In this document: piece after piece, positions 35,261-43,997 of the stretch
How positions within the stretch are numbered: the stretch's first letter is position 1
Layout: each line of letters begins with the position of its first letter
Assembly: GCA_020161755.1 (NCBI GenBank)
Contig: JAIUOS010000016.1
Location: 27,891 to 91,890, forward strand
Source of the DNA: Actinomycetota bacterium
GTDB taxonomy: Bacteria > Actinomycetota > Actinomycetes > Propionibacteriales > Propionibacteriaceae
Direction: 5' to 3'
DNA length: 64,000 nt
The notes under the pieces: generated by a model
Databases searched by the model: none
What the model saw: only the letters and a program-made list of their open reading frames with translations
What the model was told of the DNA's origin: nothing
Position numbers and translations under genes: made by a program

Positions 35261-35333
35261 GACCGGGAGTCTAGACACGTCGCGGCGTCCCGAACGGCCC
35301 GCGGGACGCCCCCACGGCGCGCGCCGGACGAAG

Positions 35334-35362
35334 GTTCACCGACTGTTCACCTGCTGTTGGGG
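35334..35362. promoter_or_regulatory. PHO-box-like direct repeats between senX3 and phoU
   Basis: GTTCACC occurs at 35334-35340 and 35345-35351, followed in the same 11-base phase by GTTGGGG at 35356-35362. This matches the PHO box of Streptomyces PhoP, which uses 11-base units with a GTTCACC core. It sits in the divergent promoter region of senX3-regX3 and phoU, so autoregulation in low phosphate is likely. Confidence 0.7.
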
Positions 35363-35459
35363 ACGCGGCCGGTCTGCGGGTCGACAGCGTGTCTAGCCTT
35401 TCCGCGAGACAATTGCGCCGACCGGACGGACGGCGGCGCCGAGACACGGAAGAAGAGGC

Positions 35460-36125
35460 ATGCGCGACAACTACCACGAGAGCCTTCAGAGTGTGGTCAC
35501 CGACCTGGTGGGCATGAGCGAGGCGGTGCAGGTGGCCGTCCGCGACGCCACCAGGGCGCTGCTCGAGGCCGACCTGGCCATTGCCGAGCAGGTCATCACC
35601 GCCGACGCCGGGATCGACAGGCTCCACGACGAGCTGGAGGCCCGCTGCTTCTCGCTGCTGGCCCGCCAGGCCCCGGTCGCCGGCGAACTGCGGACGGTCG
35701 TCGCCGCGATGCGCATGGTGGCCGACCTCGCCCGGATGGGCGACCTGGCCGCCCACGTGGCGAAGATCGCCCGGCTGCGGTACCCCGAGCACGCGGTGCC
35801 CGAGGGGCTGGTGCCCAACTTCACCCTGATGGCCCGGGTGGCCGAGGAGATGGTGAGCACCGCCGGGCGGTCGCTCCAGGAGCGCAACGCCCACGACGCC
35901 GGACGGCTCGCCGACAGCGACGAGGAGATGGACGAGCTGCGCCGCAGCCAGTTCCGGCTGATGCTGGGCAAGGACTGGCCCTACACCGTGGAGGCGGCCG
36001 TGGACGTGGCCCTGCTCGGCCGCTACTACGAGCGGATCGCCGACCACGCGGTGCTGATGGCGTCCCGGGTGATCTACGTGGTCACCGGCCTGCTCCCCGA
36101 GGGCGAGAACTGGCCGGTCGCCTGA
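35460..36125 (+). CDS. phoU: Phosphate-specific transport regulator PhoU
   Basis: A 221-residue helical protein of two three-helix repeats. Each repeat carries the family's metal-binding Glu/Asp pattern: AEQVITADAGIDRLHDELEARC in the first half and DEEMDELRRSQFRLML in the second, with RYYERIADHAVLMASRVIYVVTG at the end. PhoU blocks Pst uptake and keeps the sensor kinase off when phosphate is plentiful. It is divergent from senX3-regX3 and converges with gpmA. Its stop lies within the left arm of the palindrome at 36124. Confidence 0.95.
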   Translation: MRDNYHESLQSVVTDLVGMSEAVQVAVRDATRALLEADLAIAEQVITADAGIDRLHDELEARCFSLLARQAPVAGELRTVVAAMRMVADLARMGDLAAHVAKIARLRYPEHAVPEGLVPNFTLMARVAEEMVSTAGRSLQERNAHDAGRLADSDEEMDELRRSQFRLMLGKDWPYTVEAAVDVALLGRYYERIADHAVLMASRVIYVVTGLLPEGENWPVA

Positions 36126-36201
36126 CGCCGAACGCCACCGTTTCGGTCATTCGCCACAGCCTGCGCTGGAGCGTTTGACCGGAACGGTGGCGTTCGGCGT
36201 C
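36124..36201. repeat. Inverted repeat with 26-bp arms between phoU and gpmA
   Basis: Arms 36124-36149 and 36176-36201 are complementary with one mismatch, loop 26 bases. The arm motif CGAACGCCACCGTTTCGG is related in style to the TCGCCACCG elements. It spans the phoU stop and fills the convergent gap, so it could stop transcription from both sides. Confidence 0.85.
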
Positions 36202-36217
36202 GAAGGGGTCGGAGAGC

Positions 36218-36967
36218 CTACTTCTTGCCCTGGTTCTTGACGGCCTCGATGGCGGCCGCGGCGGCGTCCGGGTCGAGGTATCGCCCAGCGGGGGTGATCG
36301 GACGCAGGTCGTCGTCCAGCTCGTAGACCAGCGGGATCCCGGTCGGGATGTTGAGCCCGGCGATGTCGGCGTCGCTGATGCCGTCGAGGTGCTTGACGAG
36401 CGCGCGCAGCGAGTTACCGTGGGCGACGACGATGGTCACCTTGCCGTCACGCAGGTCGGGCACGATCGAGTCGTACCAGTACGGCAGCATCCGGATCACG
36501 ACGTCCTTGAGGCACTCCGTCAGCGGACGCGCCTCCGTCGGCAGGAACGCGTACCGGGCGTCGTCGACCTGGGTGTAGGGGTTGTCGGGCTCCAGGGGCG
36601 GCGGCGGGGTGTCGTAGGAGCGGCGCCAGAGCATGAACTTCTCCTCGCCGTACTCCTCCAGCGTCTCGGCCTTGTTCTTGCCCTGGAGGTTGCCGTAGTG
36701 GCGCTCGTTCAGCCGCCACGACCGGCGCACCGGGATCCAGTGGCGGTCGCACCCGTCCAGCGCCAGGTAGGCGGTGTGGATGGCGCGGCGCAGCACGGAC
36801 GTGTGCACCACGTCGGGCAGCAGGCCCTCGGCCTTGAGCAGCTCGGCGCCGCGCTTCGCCTCGCCGACACCCTTCTCGTTGATGTCCACGTCCACCCAGC
36901 CGGTGAACAGGTTCTTGGCGTTCCATTCGCTCTCACCGTGGCGGAGCAGGATCAGCGTTGCAGTCAT
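36218..36967 (-). CDS. gpmA: 2,3-bisphosphoglycerate-dependent phosphoglycerate mutase
   Basis: A 249-residue glycolytic enzyme interconverting 3- and 2-phosphoglycerate. The phospho-His lies in [12 protein letters not shown] near residue 9; [48 protein letters not shown] and the second His in [11 protein letters not shown] follow the family order. The length is that of the classic cofactor-dependent mutase. Its position next to senX3-regX3-phoU is conserved in actinobacteria such as mycobacteria (gpm1-senX3-regX3). Confidence 0.96.
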   Translation of the reverse strand: MTATLILLRHGESEWNAKNLFTGWVDVDINEKGVGEAKRGAELLKAEGLLPDVVHTSVLRRAIHTAYLALDGCDRHWIPVRRSWRLNERHYGNLQGKNKAETLEEYGEEKFMLWRRSYDTPPPPLEPDNPYTQVDDARYAFLPTEARPLTECLKDVVIRMLPYWYDSIVPDLRDGKVTIVVAHGNSLRALVKHLDGISDADIAGLNIPTGIPLVYELDDDLRPITPAGRYLDPDAAAAAIEAVKNQGKK

Positions 36968-37033
36968 GGGGCGAGCCTATCGGCCCGCGACCGTCGCGGT
37001 TCGCCCGCTCCGGGTGCTGGCAGAATCGCGACC

Positions 37034-37783
37034 ATGAGTGCACGGGGAACAGCGGTGGTGACCGGAGCGAGCAGCGGCATCGGGGCCGCCACCGCCCGAC
37101 TGCTGGCCGCCCAGGGGTTCGAGGTGGTCTGCGCGGCCCGCCGGCTCGACCGCATCCGGGCGCTGGCCGACGAGATCGGCGGACGCGCGCTCGCCTGCGA
37201 CGTCACCGTCGAGGCGGACGTGGCCGCGCTGTCCGAGGCCGTCGGGACGACCCTGGAGGTCCTGGTCAACAACGCCGGCGGCGCCTTCGGCCAGGAGCCG
37301 GTCGCGTCCGCCGACACCGACGCCTGGCAGCGCATGTACGCGGTGAACGTGATCGGCACCGAGCGGGTTACCCGCGCCCTGCTGCCTGCGCTCGTGGAGG
37401 CCCGCGGCGCGATCGTGTTCGTCACCTCGGTGGCGGCGGACGGCCCGTACGAGGGCGGCGCCGGCTACTGCGGCGCGAAGGCCGCCGAGCGGATGATCGC
37501 CGGCACCCTGCGCCTGGAACTGTTCGACCAGCCGGTGCGCGTGACCGAGATCTGCCCCGGCATGGTGCACACCGAGGAGTTCTCCCTGACCCGGTTCGGC
37601 GGCGACCAGGCCAAGGCGGACGCGATCTACGCCGGCGTCCCCGACCCGCTGGTGGCCGAGGACGTCGCCGAGGCGATCGTCTGGATGGCCACCCGTCCGC
37701 GGCACGTCAACATCGACCGGCTCACCATCCGTCCGGTCGCCCAGCCCGCCCAGCACAAGGTCTTCCGCGGCACCTACTCCTGA
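37034..37783 (+). CDS. Short-chain dehydrogenase/reductase (YdfG-like)
   Basis: A 249-residue NAD(P)-dependent oxidoreductase of the classical SDR family. AVVTGASSGIGAATARLL is the cofactor loop, VLVNNAGGAFGQEP the structural motif, IVFVTSVAA has the catalytic Ser and AGYCGAKAAERM the Tyr-x-x-x-Lys pair. The C-terminal region VTEICPGMVHTEEFSLTRF resembles YdfG-type 3-hydroxy acid dehydrogenases. CAGAAT lies seven bases before the ATG, suggesting a leaderless transcript. The stop codon is inside the first unit of the repeat complex that follows. Confidence 0.9.
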   Translation: MSARGTAVVTGASSGIGAATARLLAAQGFEVVCAARRLDRIRALADEIGGRALACDVTVEADVAALSEAVGTTLEVLVNNAGGAFGQEPVASADTDAWQRMYAVNVIGTERVTRALLPALVEARGAIVFVTSVAADGPYEGGAGYCGAKAAERMIAGTLRLELFDQPVRVTEICPGMVHTEEFSLTRFGGDQAKADAIYAGVPDPLVAEDVAEAIVWMATRPRHVNIDRLTIRPVAQPAQHKVFRGTYS

Positions 37784-37875
37784 CCCGAAAGGGGACGTGA
37801 CCCGAAAGGGGACGGTTCCGAGATTCGCAACGCGAACAGGAGCGAACTGCGAATCTCGGAACCGTCCCCTTTCGG
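37781..37875. repeat. Direct repeat plus 28-bp-arm palindrome (GGGGACGGTTCC type)
   Basis: TGACCCGAAAGGGGAC occurs at 37781-37796 and again at 37798-37813. The second copy continues into a perfect inverted repeat, arms 37802-37829 and 37848-37875 with an 18-base loop. The arms join CCGAAAGGGGAC (as at 33424 and 55672) to GGTTCCGAGA (as at 20599), so this element combines two module types. Confidence 0.88.
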
Positions 37876-37890
37876 TCCGTCCACCCGGAA

Positions 37891-37942
37891 ACGCAAAGTG
37901 GACCGGAACCGTCGATGACGACGGTTTCGGTCCACTTTGCGT
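37891..37942. repeat. Inverted repeat with 23-bp arms before the transcarboxylase end
   Basis: Arms 37891-37913 and 37920-37942 match with one mismatch around a six-base loop. The arms contain AAAGTGGACCGGAACCG, a variant of the AAAGGGGACCG theme. It ends 10 bases from the 1.3S gene stop and could terminate the transcarboxylase operon. Confidence 0.85.
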
Positions 37943-37952
37943 GTGGATGGGA

Positions 37953-38318
37953 TCAGTCGAGCTCGATCAGGCCCTCCCCGGCCTGCACCGCGGTGCCCTT
38001 GTCGACGAGGATCCGGGCCACCGTGCCGGACTTCGGCGCGGTGATCTCGGTCTCCATCTTCATGGCCTCCAGGACGCACAGCACCTGGCCGGCCTCGATC
38101 TCCTGGCCCTCCTCGACCAGGACGCGGGCCACCGTGCCGGCCAGCGGTGCGACCACCGCGTTGGCCGACGCGGCCTGCACCGACGCGGTGGTCGGGGCGA
38201 CCGTGTGCCCGCCGCCGCTACCGCCGATGACGATCGCGCCCACGGTCGGGGCTTCCTGCTCCTCGACGTCGACGTCGATGTCGTACGCGACGCCGTTGAC
38301 AGTTACCTTCAGTTTCAT
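37953..38318 (-). CDS. Methylmalonyl-CoA carboxyltransferase 1.3S biotin carrier subunit
   Basis: A 121-residue biotin carrier of transcarboxylase. It starts [18 protein letters not shown], almost the same as the Propionibacterium 1.3S subunit, has a flexible Gly/Ala/Thr linker in residues 30-55, and carries the biotinylated Lys in [14 protein letters not shown] near residue 88. The carrier shuttles a carboxyl group between methylmalonyl-CoA (12S) and pyruvate (5S). It is the last gene of the 5S-12S-small protein-1.3S operon. Palindromes at 37781-37942 lie just downstream. Confidence 0.95.
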   Translation of the reverse strand: MKLKVTVNGVAYDIDVDVEEQEAPTVGAIVIGGSGGGHTVAPTTASVQAASANAVVAPLAGTVARVLVEEGQEIEAGQVLCVLEAMKMETEITAPKSGTVARILVDKGTAVQAGEGLIELD

Positions 38319-38330
38319 TGGATTTCCTTC

Positions 38331-38588
38331 TCAGCGCCGGTACAGCGGGTGGTGGGCGTGCTGGGAGCGACGCGTGCTGGTCGTCCAGGCCGGCCCGGTC
38401 GTGAAGTGCCGCTGGCGGCGCTTCGCCCGGTGGCCGAGGTACGCGGCCACGGCGGCCGCGATGGCCACCATGACCTCCTCGGGCACGTCCTGGCCCTGCA
38501 CCTCGAGCTGCTTGATCTTGATCTCGAGACCGTCGATCCGCTCCGTGAGCGACTGGACGAGCTCCAGCAGTTCCTCGTTGGTCGACAT
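38331..38588 (-). CDS. Small conserved protein of the transcarboxylase operon
   Basis: An 85-residue protein encoded between the 12S and 1.3S genes, 5 bases after the 12S stop. Residues 1-33 are a predicted coiled coil (LLELVQSLTERIDGLEIKIKQL), residues 37-52 a short hydrophobic helix (PEEVMVAIAAAVAAYLG), and the tail is basic with many His and Arg (HRAKRRQRHF, HAHHPLYRR). Propionibacterium operons have a small gene in this place too, with no assigned role that I can state. The pattern is reminiscent of small accessory subunits of decarboxylases and acyl-CoA carboxylases, but that is a guess; it could aid assembly of 12S with the carrier. Confidence 0.8.
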   Translation of the reverse strand: MSTNEELLELVQSLTERIDGLEIKIKQLEVQGQDVPEEVMVAIAAAVAAYLGHRAKRRQRHFTTGPAWTTSTRRSQHAHHPLYRR

Positions 38589-38593
38589 CGCGA

Positions 38594-40153
38594 TCACACC
38601 GGCCCGAGGCCGTGCTTCTTCGCCGGGCGCAGCTCGCGCTTGGTCGCCAGCAGCTCCAGGGCCATGGCCACCTTGCGACGGGTGTCGCCCGGATCGATGA
38701 TGTCGTCGACCAGGCCGCGGGACGCCGCCACGAACGGGGTGGAGAACGTGTTGCGGTACTCCTCCACCAGCTCGGCGCGCTTGGCCACCGGGTCCTCGGC
38801 CGCGTTGATCTCCTTGCGGAAGACGATCTCGGCGGCGCCGTCCGCGCCCATCACCGCGATCTCGGCGGTCGGCCACGCGAACACCTTGTCCGCACCCAGG
38901 TCCTTGCAGGCCATGGCGATGTACGCGCCGCCGTACGCCTTGCGCAGCACCACCGTGATCTTCGGCACCGACGCCGCGGAGTAGGCGTACAGCATCTTCG
39001 CGCCGTGGCGGATGATGCCGCCGTGCTCCTGCGCGACGCCGGGCATGTAGCCGGGGACGTCGACGAAGGTGACGATGGGGATGTTGAACGCGTTGCAGAA
39101 GCGGACGAACCGGCTGCCCTTGTCCGAGGAGTTGATGTCCAGCACGCCGGCCATCACGTTCGGCTGGTTCGCGACGATGCCGACGCTGCGCCCGTTGATG
39201 TGCGCGAAGCCCACCACGATGTTGCCGGCGTAGCCCGCCTGCACCTCGAGGAAGTCGGCGTTGTCGACGACCCGGCCGATGACCTCGCGGACGTCGTACC
39301 CCTGCTTGCCGTCCACCGGGACGACGTCGTGCAGGGACGGGTCGTACTCCACGTTGTAGTCGCCCTCGACCAGCGGCGGCTCCTCGGTGTTGTTCTGCGG
39401 CAGGAAGCTGAGCAGCTTCTTCGCGATCAGGATCGCCTGCTCGTCGTCGTCGGCCACGAAGTGGTTGACGCCGGAGACGGCCATGTGCGCGTCCGCGCCA
39501 CCGAGGCGGTCGGACGTGACCTCCTCACCGGTGACCTGCTTGATGACGCTCGGCCCGGTGATGAACATGTGGGCCTTGCGGGTCTGGATCACGAAGTCGG
39601 TCAGCGCCGGGGAGTAGGCCGCGCCACCGGCGCAGGGGCCGGCGATGATCGAGATCTGCGGCACCACACCGGAGAGCAGCACGTTGGCGTAGAACACCTG
39701 GCCGTACCCGGACAGGGAGTCGATGCCCTCCTGCACCCGGGCGCCGCCGGAGTCGTTGATGAAGACGAACGGGGTGCCCGTCTCCAGCGCGGCCTCCATC
39801 ATGGCGACGACCTTCTTGGAGTGGGTCTCGCCGGCCGAGCCACCCATGACGGTGAAGTCCTGGCTGGCGATGTGCACCGGGCGTCCCAGCACCGTGGCGG
39901 TACCGGTGACCACGCCGTCGGCGGGCATGTCCGCGGTGTCCATGCCGAAGGTGACGGTGCGGTTCTTCCGGAACAGCCCGATCTCCTGGAAGCTGTCGGG
40001 GTCGATCAGGGTGTCGATGCGCTCCCGGGCGGTCATCTTGCCCGCGTCGCGCTGCTTCTGCAGCCGGACCTCACCGCCGCCGAGGCGGGCGGTGGTGCGG
40101 GCTTCGAGAAGTTCGGCCACCCGCTTCTTCATGGAAACTGGCTTCTTGGTCAT
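38594..40153 (-). CDS. mmdA: Methylmalonyl-CoA carboxyltransferase 12S subunit
   Basis: A 519-residue carboxyltransferase of the acyl-CoA carboxylase beta family that moves CO2 from methylmalonyl-CoA to biotin on the 1.3S subunit, releasing propionyl-CoA. The two crotonase-fold halves are visible: GGSAGETHSKKVVAMMEAAL and GPCAGGAAYSPALTDFVIQT in the first, DVPGYMPGVAQEHGGIIRHGAKMLYAY and KAYGGAYIAMACKDLGAD in the second. It could by sequence be a propionyl-CoA carboxylase beta chain, but the adjoining 5S and 1.3S genes settle the assignment. It lies 11 bases downstream of 5S. Confidence 0.95.
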   Translation of the reverse strand: MTKKPVSMKKRVAELLEARTTARLGGGEVRLQKQRDAGKMTARERIDTLIDPDSFQEIGLFRKNRTVTFGMDTADMPADGVVTGTATVLGRPVHIASQDFTVMGGSAGETHSKKVVAMMEAALETGTPFVFINDSGGARVQEGIDSLSGYGQVFYANVLLSGVVPQISIIAGPCAGGAAYSPALTDFVIQTRKAHMFITGPSVIKQVTGEEVTSDRLGGADAHMAVSGVNHFVADDDEQAILIAKKLLSFLPQNNTEEPPLVEGDYNVEYDPSLHDVVPVDGKQGYDVREVIGRVVDNADFLEVQAGYAGNIVVGFAHINGRSVGIVANQPNVMAGVLDINSSDKGSRFVRFCNAFNIPIVTFVDVPGYMPGVAQEHGGIIRHGAKMLYAYSAASVPKITVVLRKAYGGAYIAMACKDLGADKVFAWPTAEIAVMGADGAAEIVFRKEINAAEDPVAKRAELVEEYRNTFSTPFVAASRGLVDDIIDPGDTRRKVAMALELLATKRELRPAKKHGLGPV

Positions 40154-40164
40154 GTGTCCTTACC

Positions 40165-41661
40165 TCACGCCATCTCGACGGAGACGCTGTGCTCGCGTCC
40201 GCCCATCGAGACCTTGTACTTGATCGGGCCGCGGACGGCGTTGGCCGCACCGCTGGCCGCATCGGCCTCGGCCTTCAGCTGCTCCTCGGTCTTGCCGACG
40301 TTCTTCGGGCCCTCGTCGCGGACGCTGAAGAAGCCCGGTGCCACGCCGGGGAACATCGCGTAGGTGAGCACGTCCTCGTCGGTGCCGTCGTAGCCCGGGA
40401 GCTTCGACGCCTCGTCGACCAGCTTGTCCCACTCCGGCGGGATCAGGTCGGCCGGACGGACCGTGATCGGGTCCTTCTTGGCCTGCGCCTGCGCGATCGC
40501 GACCACCTCGGGGTTGCGCTCGCCGATGCACTCGCCGTAGTAGCCGAGCATCAGGTCGGCGAACTCGCCGGTCATCACCTTGTACTTGCCCATCAGGACG
40601 TTGAACACCGCCTGGGTGCCCACGATCTGGCTGGACGGGGTGACCAGCGGCGGGTGGCCGGCGTCGGCCTTGACCAGGGGAACCTCGGCCATGACCTCCT
40701 TGATCCGGTCGCCGGCGCCCTGCGCCTTCAGCTGGCTCTCCATATTCGAGAGCATGCCGCCGGGGATCTGGCTGGAGAAGATGTCGGTGTCCACCAGGGT
40801 GGCCGACTCGAACTCGGCGTACTTCGGACGCACCTTGGTGAAGTGGTCGCGGATGCGGATGAGGCGCTCCGGGTCCAGGTCGGTGGTGTACGGGGTGCCC
40901 TCGAGCATGGCCACCAGCGACTCGGTCGGGTTGTGGCCCGGGCCGAGCGACATCGAGCTGATCGCGGTGTCGACCACGTCCGCCCCGGCCTCGATGGCCT
41001 TCATCAGCGACACCAGGGTGACGCCGGTGGTGGCGTGGCAGTGGACGTTGATCTGCACGTCCTCGCCATAGGTCTCCTTGATGCCGCGGATGATGTCGTA
41101 CGCCGGCTGCGGCTGCAGCAGCGCAGCCATGTCCTTCAGCGCGAGCGACTCCGCACCCATGTCGAGCAGTTGGCCGGCGAGGTGCACGTAGCCCTCGACG
41201 GTGTGCAGCGGGGAGATGGTGTAGCAGATCGTGCCCTGCGCGTGCTTGCCGGTCTTCTTGACCGCCTGCATCGCGTGGGCCATGTTGCGCGGGTCGTTCA
41301 GCGCGTCGAACACGCGGAACACGTCCATGCCGTTCTCCGCGGACTTGTCCACGAACCGCTCCACCACTTCGTCCTCGTAGTGGCGGTAGCCGAGCAGGTT
41401 CTGGCCGCGCAGCAGCATCTGCAGCCGCGAGTTGGGCATCAGTTCACGGAATGTCCGCAGCCGCACCCAGGGGTCCTCGTTGAGGAACCGGATACAAGAA
41501 TCGTAGGTCGCACCGCCCCAGCACTCGACGCTCCAGTAGCCGGCCTTGTCGATGTCCTCGCATGCCTCGACCATGTCTTCGAGGGCCATGCGGGTCGCCA
41601 TGAGGCTCTGGTGGGCGTCGCGGAGGGCGAGCTCGGTAACACCAATGGTTCGCTGACTCAT
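40165..41661 (-). CDS. Methylmalonyl-CoA carboxyltransferase 5S subunit
   Basis: A 498-residue subunit that transfers the carboxyl group from biotin to pyruvate to give oxaloacetate. It matches the Propionibacterium 5S subunit along its length: TELALRDAHQSLMATRMA with the metal Asp, WSVECWGGATYDSCIRFLNE, the carbamylated Lys in LALKDMAALLQPQ near residue 182, the metal pair in NVHCHATTGVTLVSLMKAIE, and QIPGGMLSNMESQLKAQG. Being first in the operon, it is transcribed ahead of 12S, the small protein and 1.3S. The enzyme makes the propionate cycle energy-saving and is the best taxonomic clue in the window. Confidence 0.96.
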   Translation of the reverse strand: MSQRTIGVTELALRDAHQSLMATRMALEDMVEACEDIDKAGYWSVECWGGATYDSCIRFLNEDPWVRLRTFRELMPNSRLQMLLRGQNLLGYRHYEDEVVERFVDKSAENGMDVFRVFDALNDPRNMAHAMQAVKKTGKHAQGTICYTISPLHTVEGYVHLAGQLLDMGAESLALKDMAALLQPQPAYDIIRGIKETYGEDVQINVHCHATTGVTLVSLMKAIEAGADVVDTAISSMSLGPGHNPTESLVAMLEGTPYTTDLDPERLIRIRDHFTKVRPKYAEFESATLVDTDIFSSQIPGGMLSNMESQLKAQGAGDRIKEVMAEVPLVKADAGHPPLVTPSSQIVGTQAVFNVLMGKYKVMTGEFADLMLGYYGECIGERNPEVVAIAQAQAKKDPITVRPADLIPPEWDKLVDEASKLPGYDGTDEDVLTYAMFPGVAPGFFSVRDEGPKNVGKTEEQLKAEADAASGAANAVRGPIKYKVSMGGREHSVSVEMA

Positions 41662-41794
41662 GTTCCGTATTCTCTCAGACCATCTACTACACCCTGTCGT
41701 ATCAGCCCGATTCGGGACAGGCGTGAGACGGGTCGTCCCATGTGTGAGAAAGCGTGCTCGCCCGACCGGTCGGACGAGCCGTTGGCAAGGGCGG

Positions 41795-42925
41795 TTACCG
41801 GTCCTGGTCGCGGTGACGGATGTGCGGCATCCGCTTCGCCAGCTCGGACTCGAACAGCTTGCCGACGGCGTCGGTGTCGACCTTCCCGTCGAGCGTCGGC
41901 AGGGCCTTGCTGAACGCCCGCTGGCAGACCACCAGCCAGGCCTGACCCATCGCGAGGGTGAACGAGGAGGCCACCGAGGCGTTGATCACCCCGCCCACCA
42001 CGCTCCCGGCGCCCGGGATGAACTTCAACAGGCTGGACGCGGCCGCGCGTCCGGCCGACGTGGCCACCGAGGTGGACGCGACCGCCAGCAGCGCGGACTT
42101 GTCCAGGCCGAGGCTGTGCAACTGCGCGATCCGGGCCATCATGCCCAGCTGGATCGGCACCAGGATCGCGGCGGACGAGAACGGGATCGGCACGGCCGCG
42201 GCGGCCGCGGCGGCGGTCACGGCCGCGGCGATGGCTTTGTTCGACTGGCTCGCCTTGAGCTGAACATCGATCGCCTGGGCGGCCGCGAGGGCTCCCTGGA
42301 CTGCTTCTGGAGCCATGCGAAAGGTGGCGCCGAGGACCTCCATCAAGCCGTAGGGCGGCTGACCGGTGAACTGGTCCCTCATCGCGTAGGTCAGGTAGGG
42401 GCGGCCGTCGACGATCGGCAGGCGGCGGGCCTCGATCTGGCGGGCCAGCTCGATCGCGTCCGGGTGGTACTGGCCGTCGCGCATCGGCACCTGGGTGAGC
42501 ACCACCACGACCGGCAGGCCGAGCGAGTCGAGGGTGCGGATGAACCGTTCCTCGAAGTCCTCGAAGCGGCGGTCCATGCCCCGGATGCAGTACCACGCCA
42601 CGTGCAGCTGCTCGTCGATGGGCTTGCCGCGGCTCTCCTTCACCGCCTTGGTGAGCTCGGCGATGATCTTGTCGTCGTCACGGCCGAGTTCGAGGCCGCG
42701 GGTGTCGATCACGCCCAGCGAACCGCGCTTGTCGAGGTAGAGGTGGGAGCCGCTGGTGACCGGGGCGCCGATGCCGGTGACCGCCACCGGTTCGCCGAAG
42801 ATCGCGTTGACGAGGGTGGACTTGCCCACGCCGGTCTTGCCGAACACGGCGATGTTGACCCGTCCGAGCGCGGCCTCCTGCTTGGCGAACTCCGACCGGA
42901 AGCTCTCGGTGAACCATTGCGTCAC
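41795..42925 (-). CDS. GTPase with C-terminal DUF697-like membrane domain
   Basis: A 376-residue protein. The N-terminal G domain has P-loop GKTGVGKST near residue 29, the DxxG motif in VIDTRGLELG near 75 and a G4 position reading VLTQVPMRDG in place of the standard NKxD. The C-terminal part is Ala-rich and hydrophobic (IPFSSAAILVPIQLGMMARI, LLKFIPGAGSVVGGVI) as in DUF697/YcjF-type proteins, which sit at the membrane. Homologous GTPases are often of unknown function, sometimes linked to envelope stress. It stands alone, downstream of the transcarboxylase promoter region on the same strand. Confidence 0.85.
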   Translation of the reverse strand: MTQWFTESFRSEFAKQEAALGRVNIAVFGKTGVGKSTLVNAIFGEPVAVTGIGAPVTSGSHLYLDKRGSLGVIDTRGLELGRDDDKIIAELTKAVKESRGKPIDEQLHVAWYCIRGMDRRFEDFEERFIRTLDSLGLPVVVVLTQVPMRDGQYHPDAIELARQIEARRLPIVDGRPYLTYAMRDQFTGQPPYGLMEVLGATFRMAPEAVQGALAAAQAIDVQLKASQSNKAIAAAVTAAAAAAAVPIPFSSAAILVPIQLGMMARIAQLHSLGLDKSALLAVASTSVATSAGRAAASSLLKFIPGAGSVVGGVINASVASSFTLAMGQAWLVVCQRAFSKALPTLDGKVDTDAVGKLFESELAKRMPHIRHRDQDR

Positions 42926-43031
42926 CGGGCCAGCGTATTCAACGCAGGCCGCCGACAGGCAGTGGCGCCGCCCTGACTCGTCCCCGGGCCGCGCCCTGAG
43001 CCGTCCCCCGCGCCCCGATGACCGCCAGGAC

Positions 43032-43997
43032 TCAGCCCGGGATCGTCTTCACCGGCTGGTCCGTCAGCACCGAGACCACCGCGTCGATGGTGACCTGCAG
43101 GTAGCTGCGCCCGTCGGGGCCGATGGTCTTCTGGTCGAAGTAGTGGGCCTTGCCGTTGTGGTGCATCGGGCCGAGGTCGATGACGTCGATGCGGTCGTCG
43201 GCGAGGGCGTTGCTCCACGGCGAGCGCACGGCGTGCGGCCACCGTCCGGCGAACATCACCCCGCCGAGCTTCTCGAACACGTCCTTGGTGCCGCGCAGGT
43301 GCCACAGGTGCTGGACGCGGTCCAGCCCCGGATCGTCCGACATCATGCCGCCGATCGAGACGACCCGGATCGGGATGTTGCCCATGCCGAGGTACCAGGC
43401 CGCACCGATCGAGATCTGGGCGCCACCGCTCCAGCCGATCAGCGTGACCGGCTTGCCCTCGTCCAACCGGTAGCCCTTGCGCCGCAGCGCCAGGACCACC
43501 TCGCGCGCGGTGCCCAGGTTGTAGGCCGGGCCGTAGCGACGGTCGGAGCTGACGAACAGCTGCATCGCGTTGCGCCCGTTGATGAGCATGCCGGCGAGGG
43601 CCTCGGGCTTGGCGAACCGGATCTTCTCGATGCGGCTCCACAGCCAGCTCGTCGCCCGCTGGGCGGTCAGCCCCTTGTTGGTCACCGAGTACGGGAACAC
43701 GTCCCGGATCACGCCGGTGCCGGGCAGGGCCTCGAGGGCCTCGACCAGCGGCATCTCCTCCTCCGGGATGGAGTAGCCGTCGATGGCCCCGATCCCGGAC
43801 AGGTAGACCACGTAGTGCTCGTAGGGCTCGGGGGTGCCGTCCGCGGCGTCGGCGGCGTCCGCGGCCAGCACGTCCTGGACGGTCTGCGCGGCGTCGGTCG
43901 CACCACGGCTCGACCACCAGCCGAGCGATTCCAGCGGCGCCAGCGTGAGGGCCAGGACGACCGCGACCGCCAGCACGGCGAGCACCATCGACAGCAT
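43032..43997 (-). CDS. Membrane-anchored alpha/beta-hydrolase-like protein
   Basis: A 321-residue protein with an N-terminal membrane helix (LSMVLAVLAVAVVLALTLA), an acidic Ala/Asp-rich linker, and a hydrolase-like domain. LIGWSGGAQISIGAAWYLG near residue 210 has the nucleophile-elbow pattern G-x-S-G-G. A second conserved-looking stretch is FVSSDRRYGPAYNLGTAREV. The catalytic Asp/His are not certain; DLGPMHHNGKAHYFD near 290 offers His candidates. Its ATG overlaps the stop of the upstream membrane-protein gene (TGATG), so the two proteins probably act together. Confidence 0.75.
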   Translation of the reverse strand: MLSMVLAVLAVAVVLALTLAPLESLGWWSSRGATDAAQTVQDVLAADAADAADGTPEPYEHYVVYLSGIGAIDGYSIPEEEMPLVEALEALPGTGVIRDVFPYSVTNKGLTAQRATSWLWSRIEKIRFAKPEALAGMLINGRNAMQLFVSSDRRYGPAYNLGTAREVVLALRRKGYRLDEGKPVTLIGWSGGAQISIGAAWYLGMGNIPIRVVSIGGMMSDDPGLDRVQHLWHLRGTKDVFEKLGGVMFAGRWPHAVRSPWSNALADDRIDVIDLGPMHHNGKAHYFDQKTIGPDGRSYLQVTIDAVVSVLTDQPVKTIPG

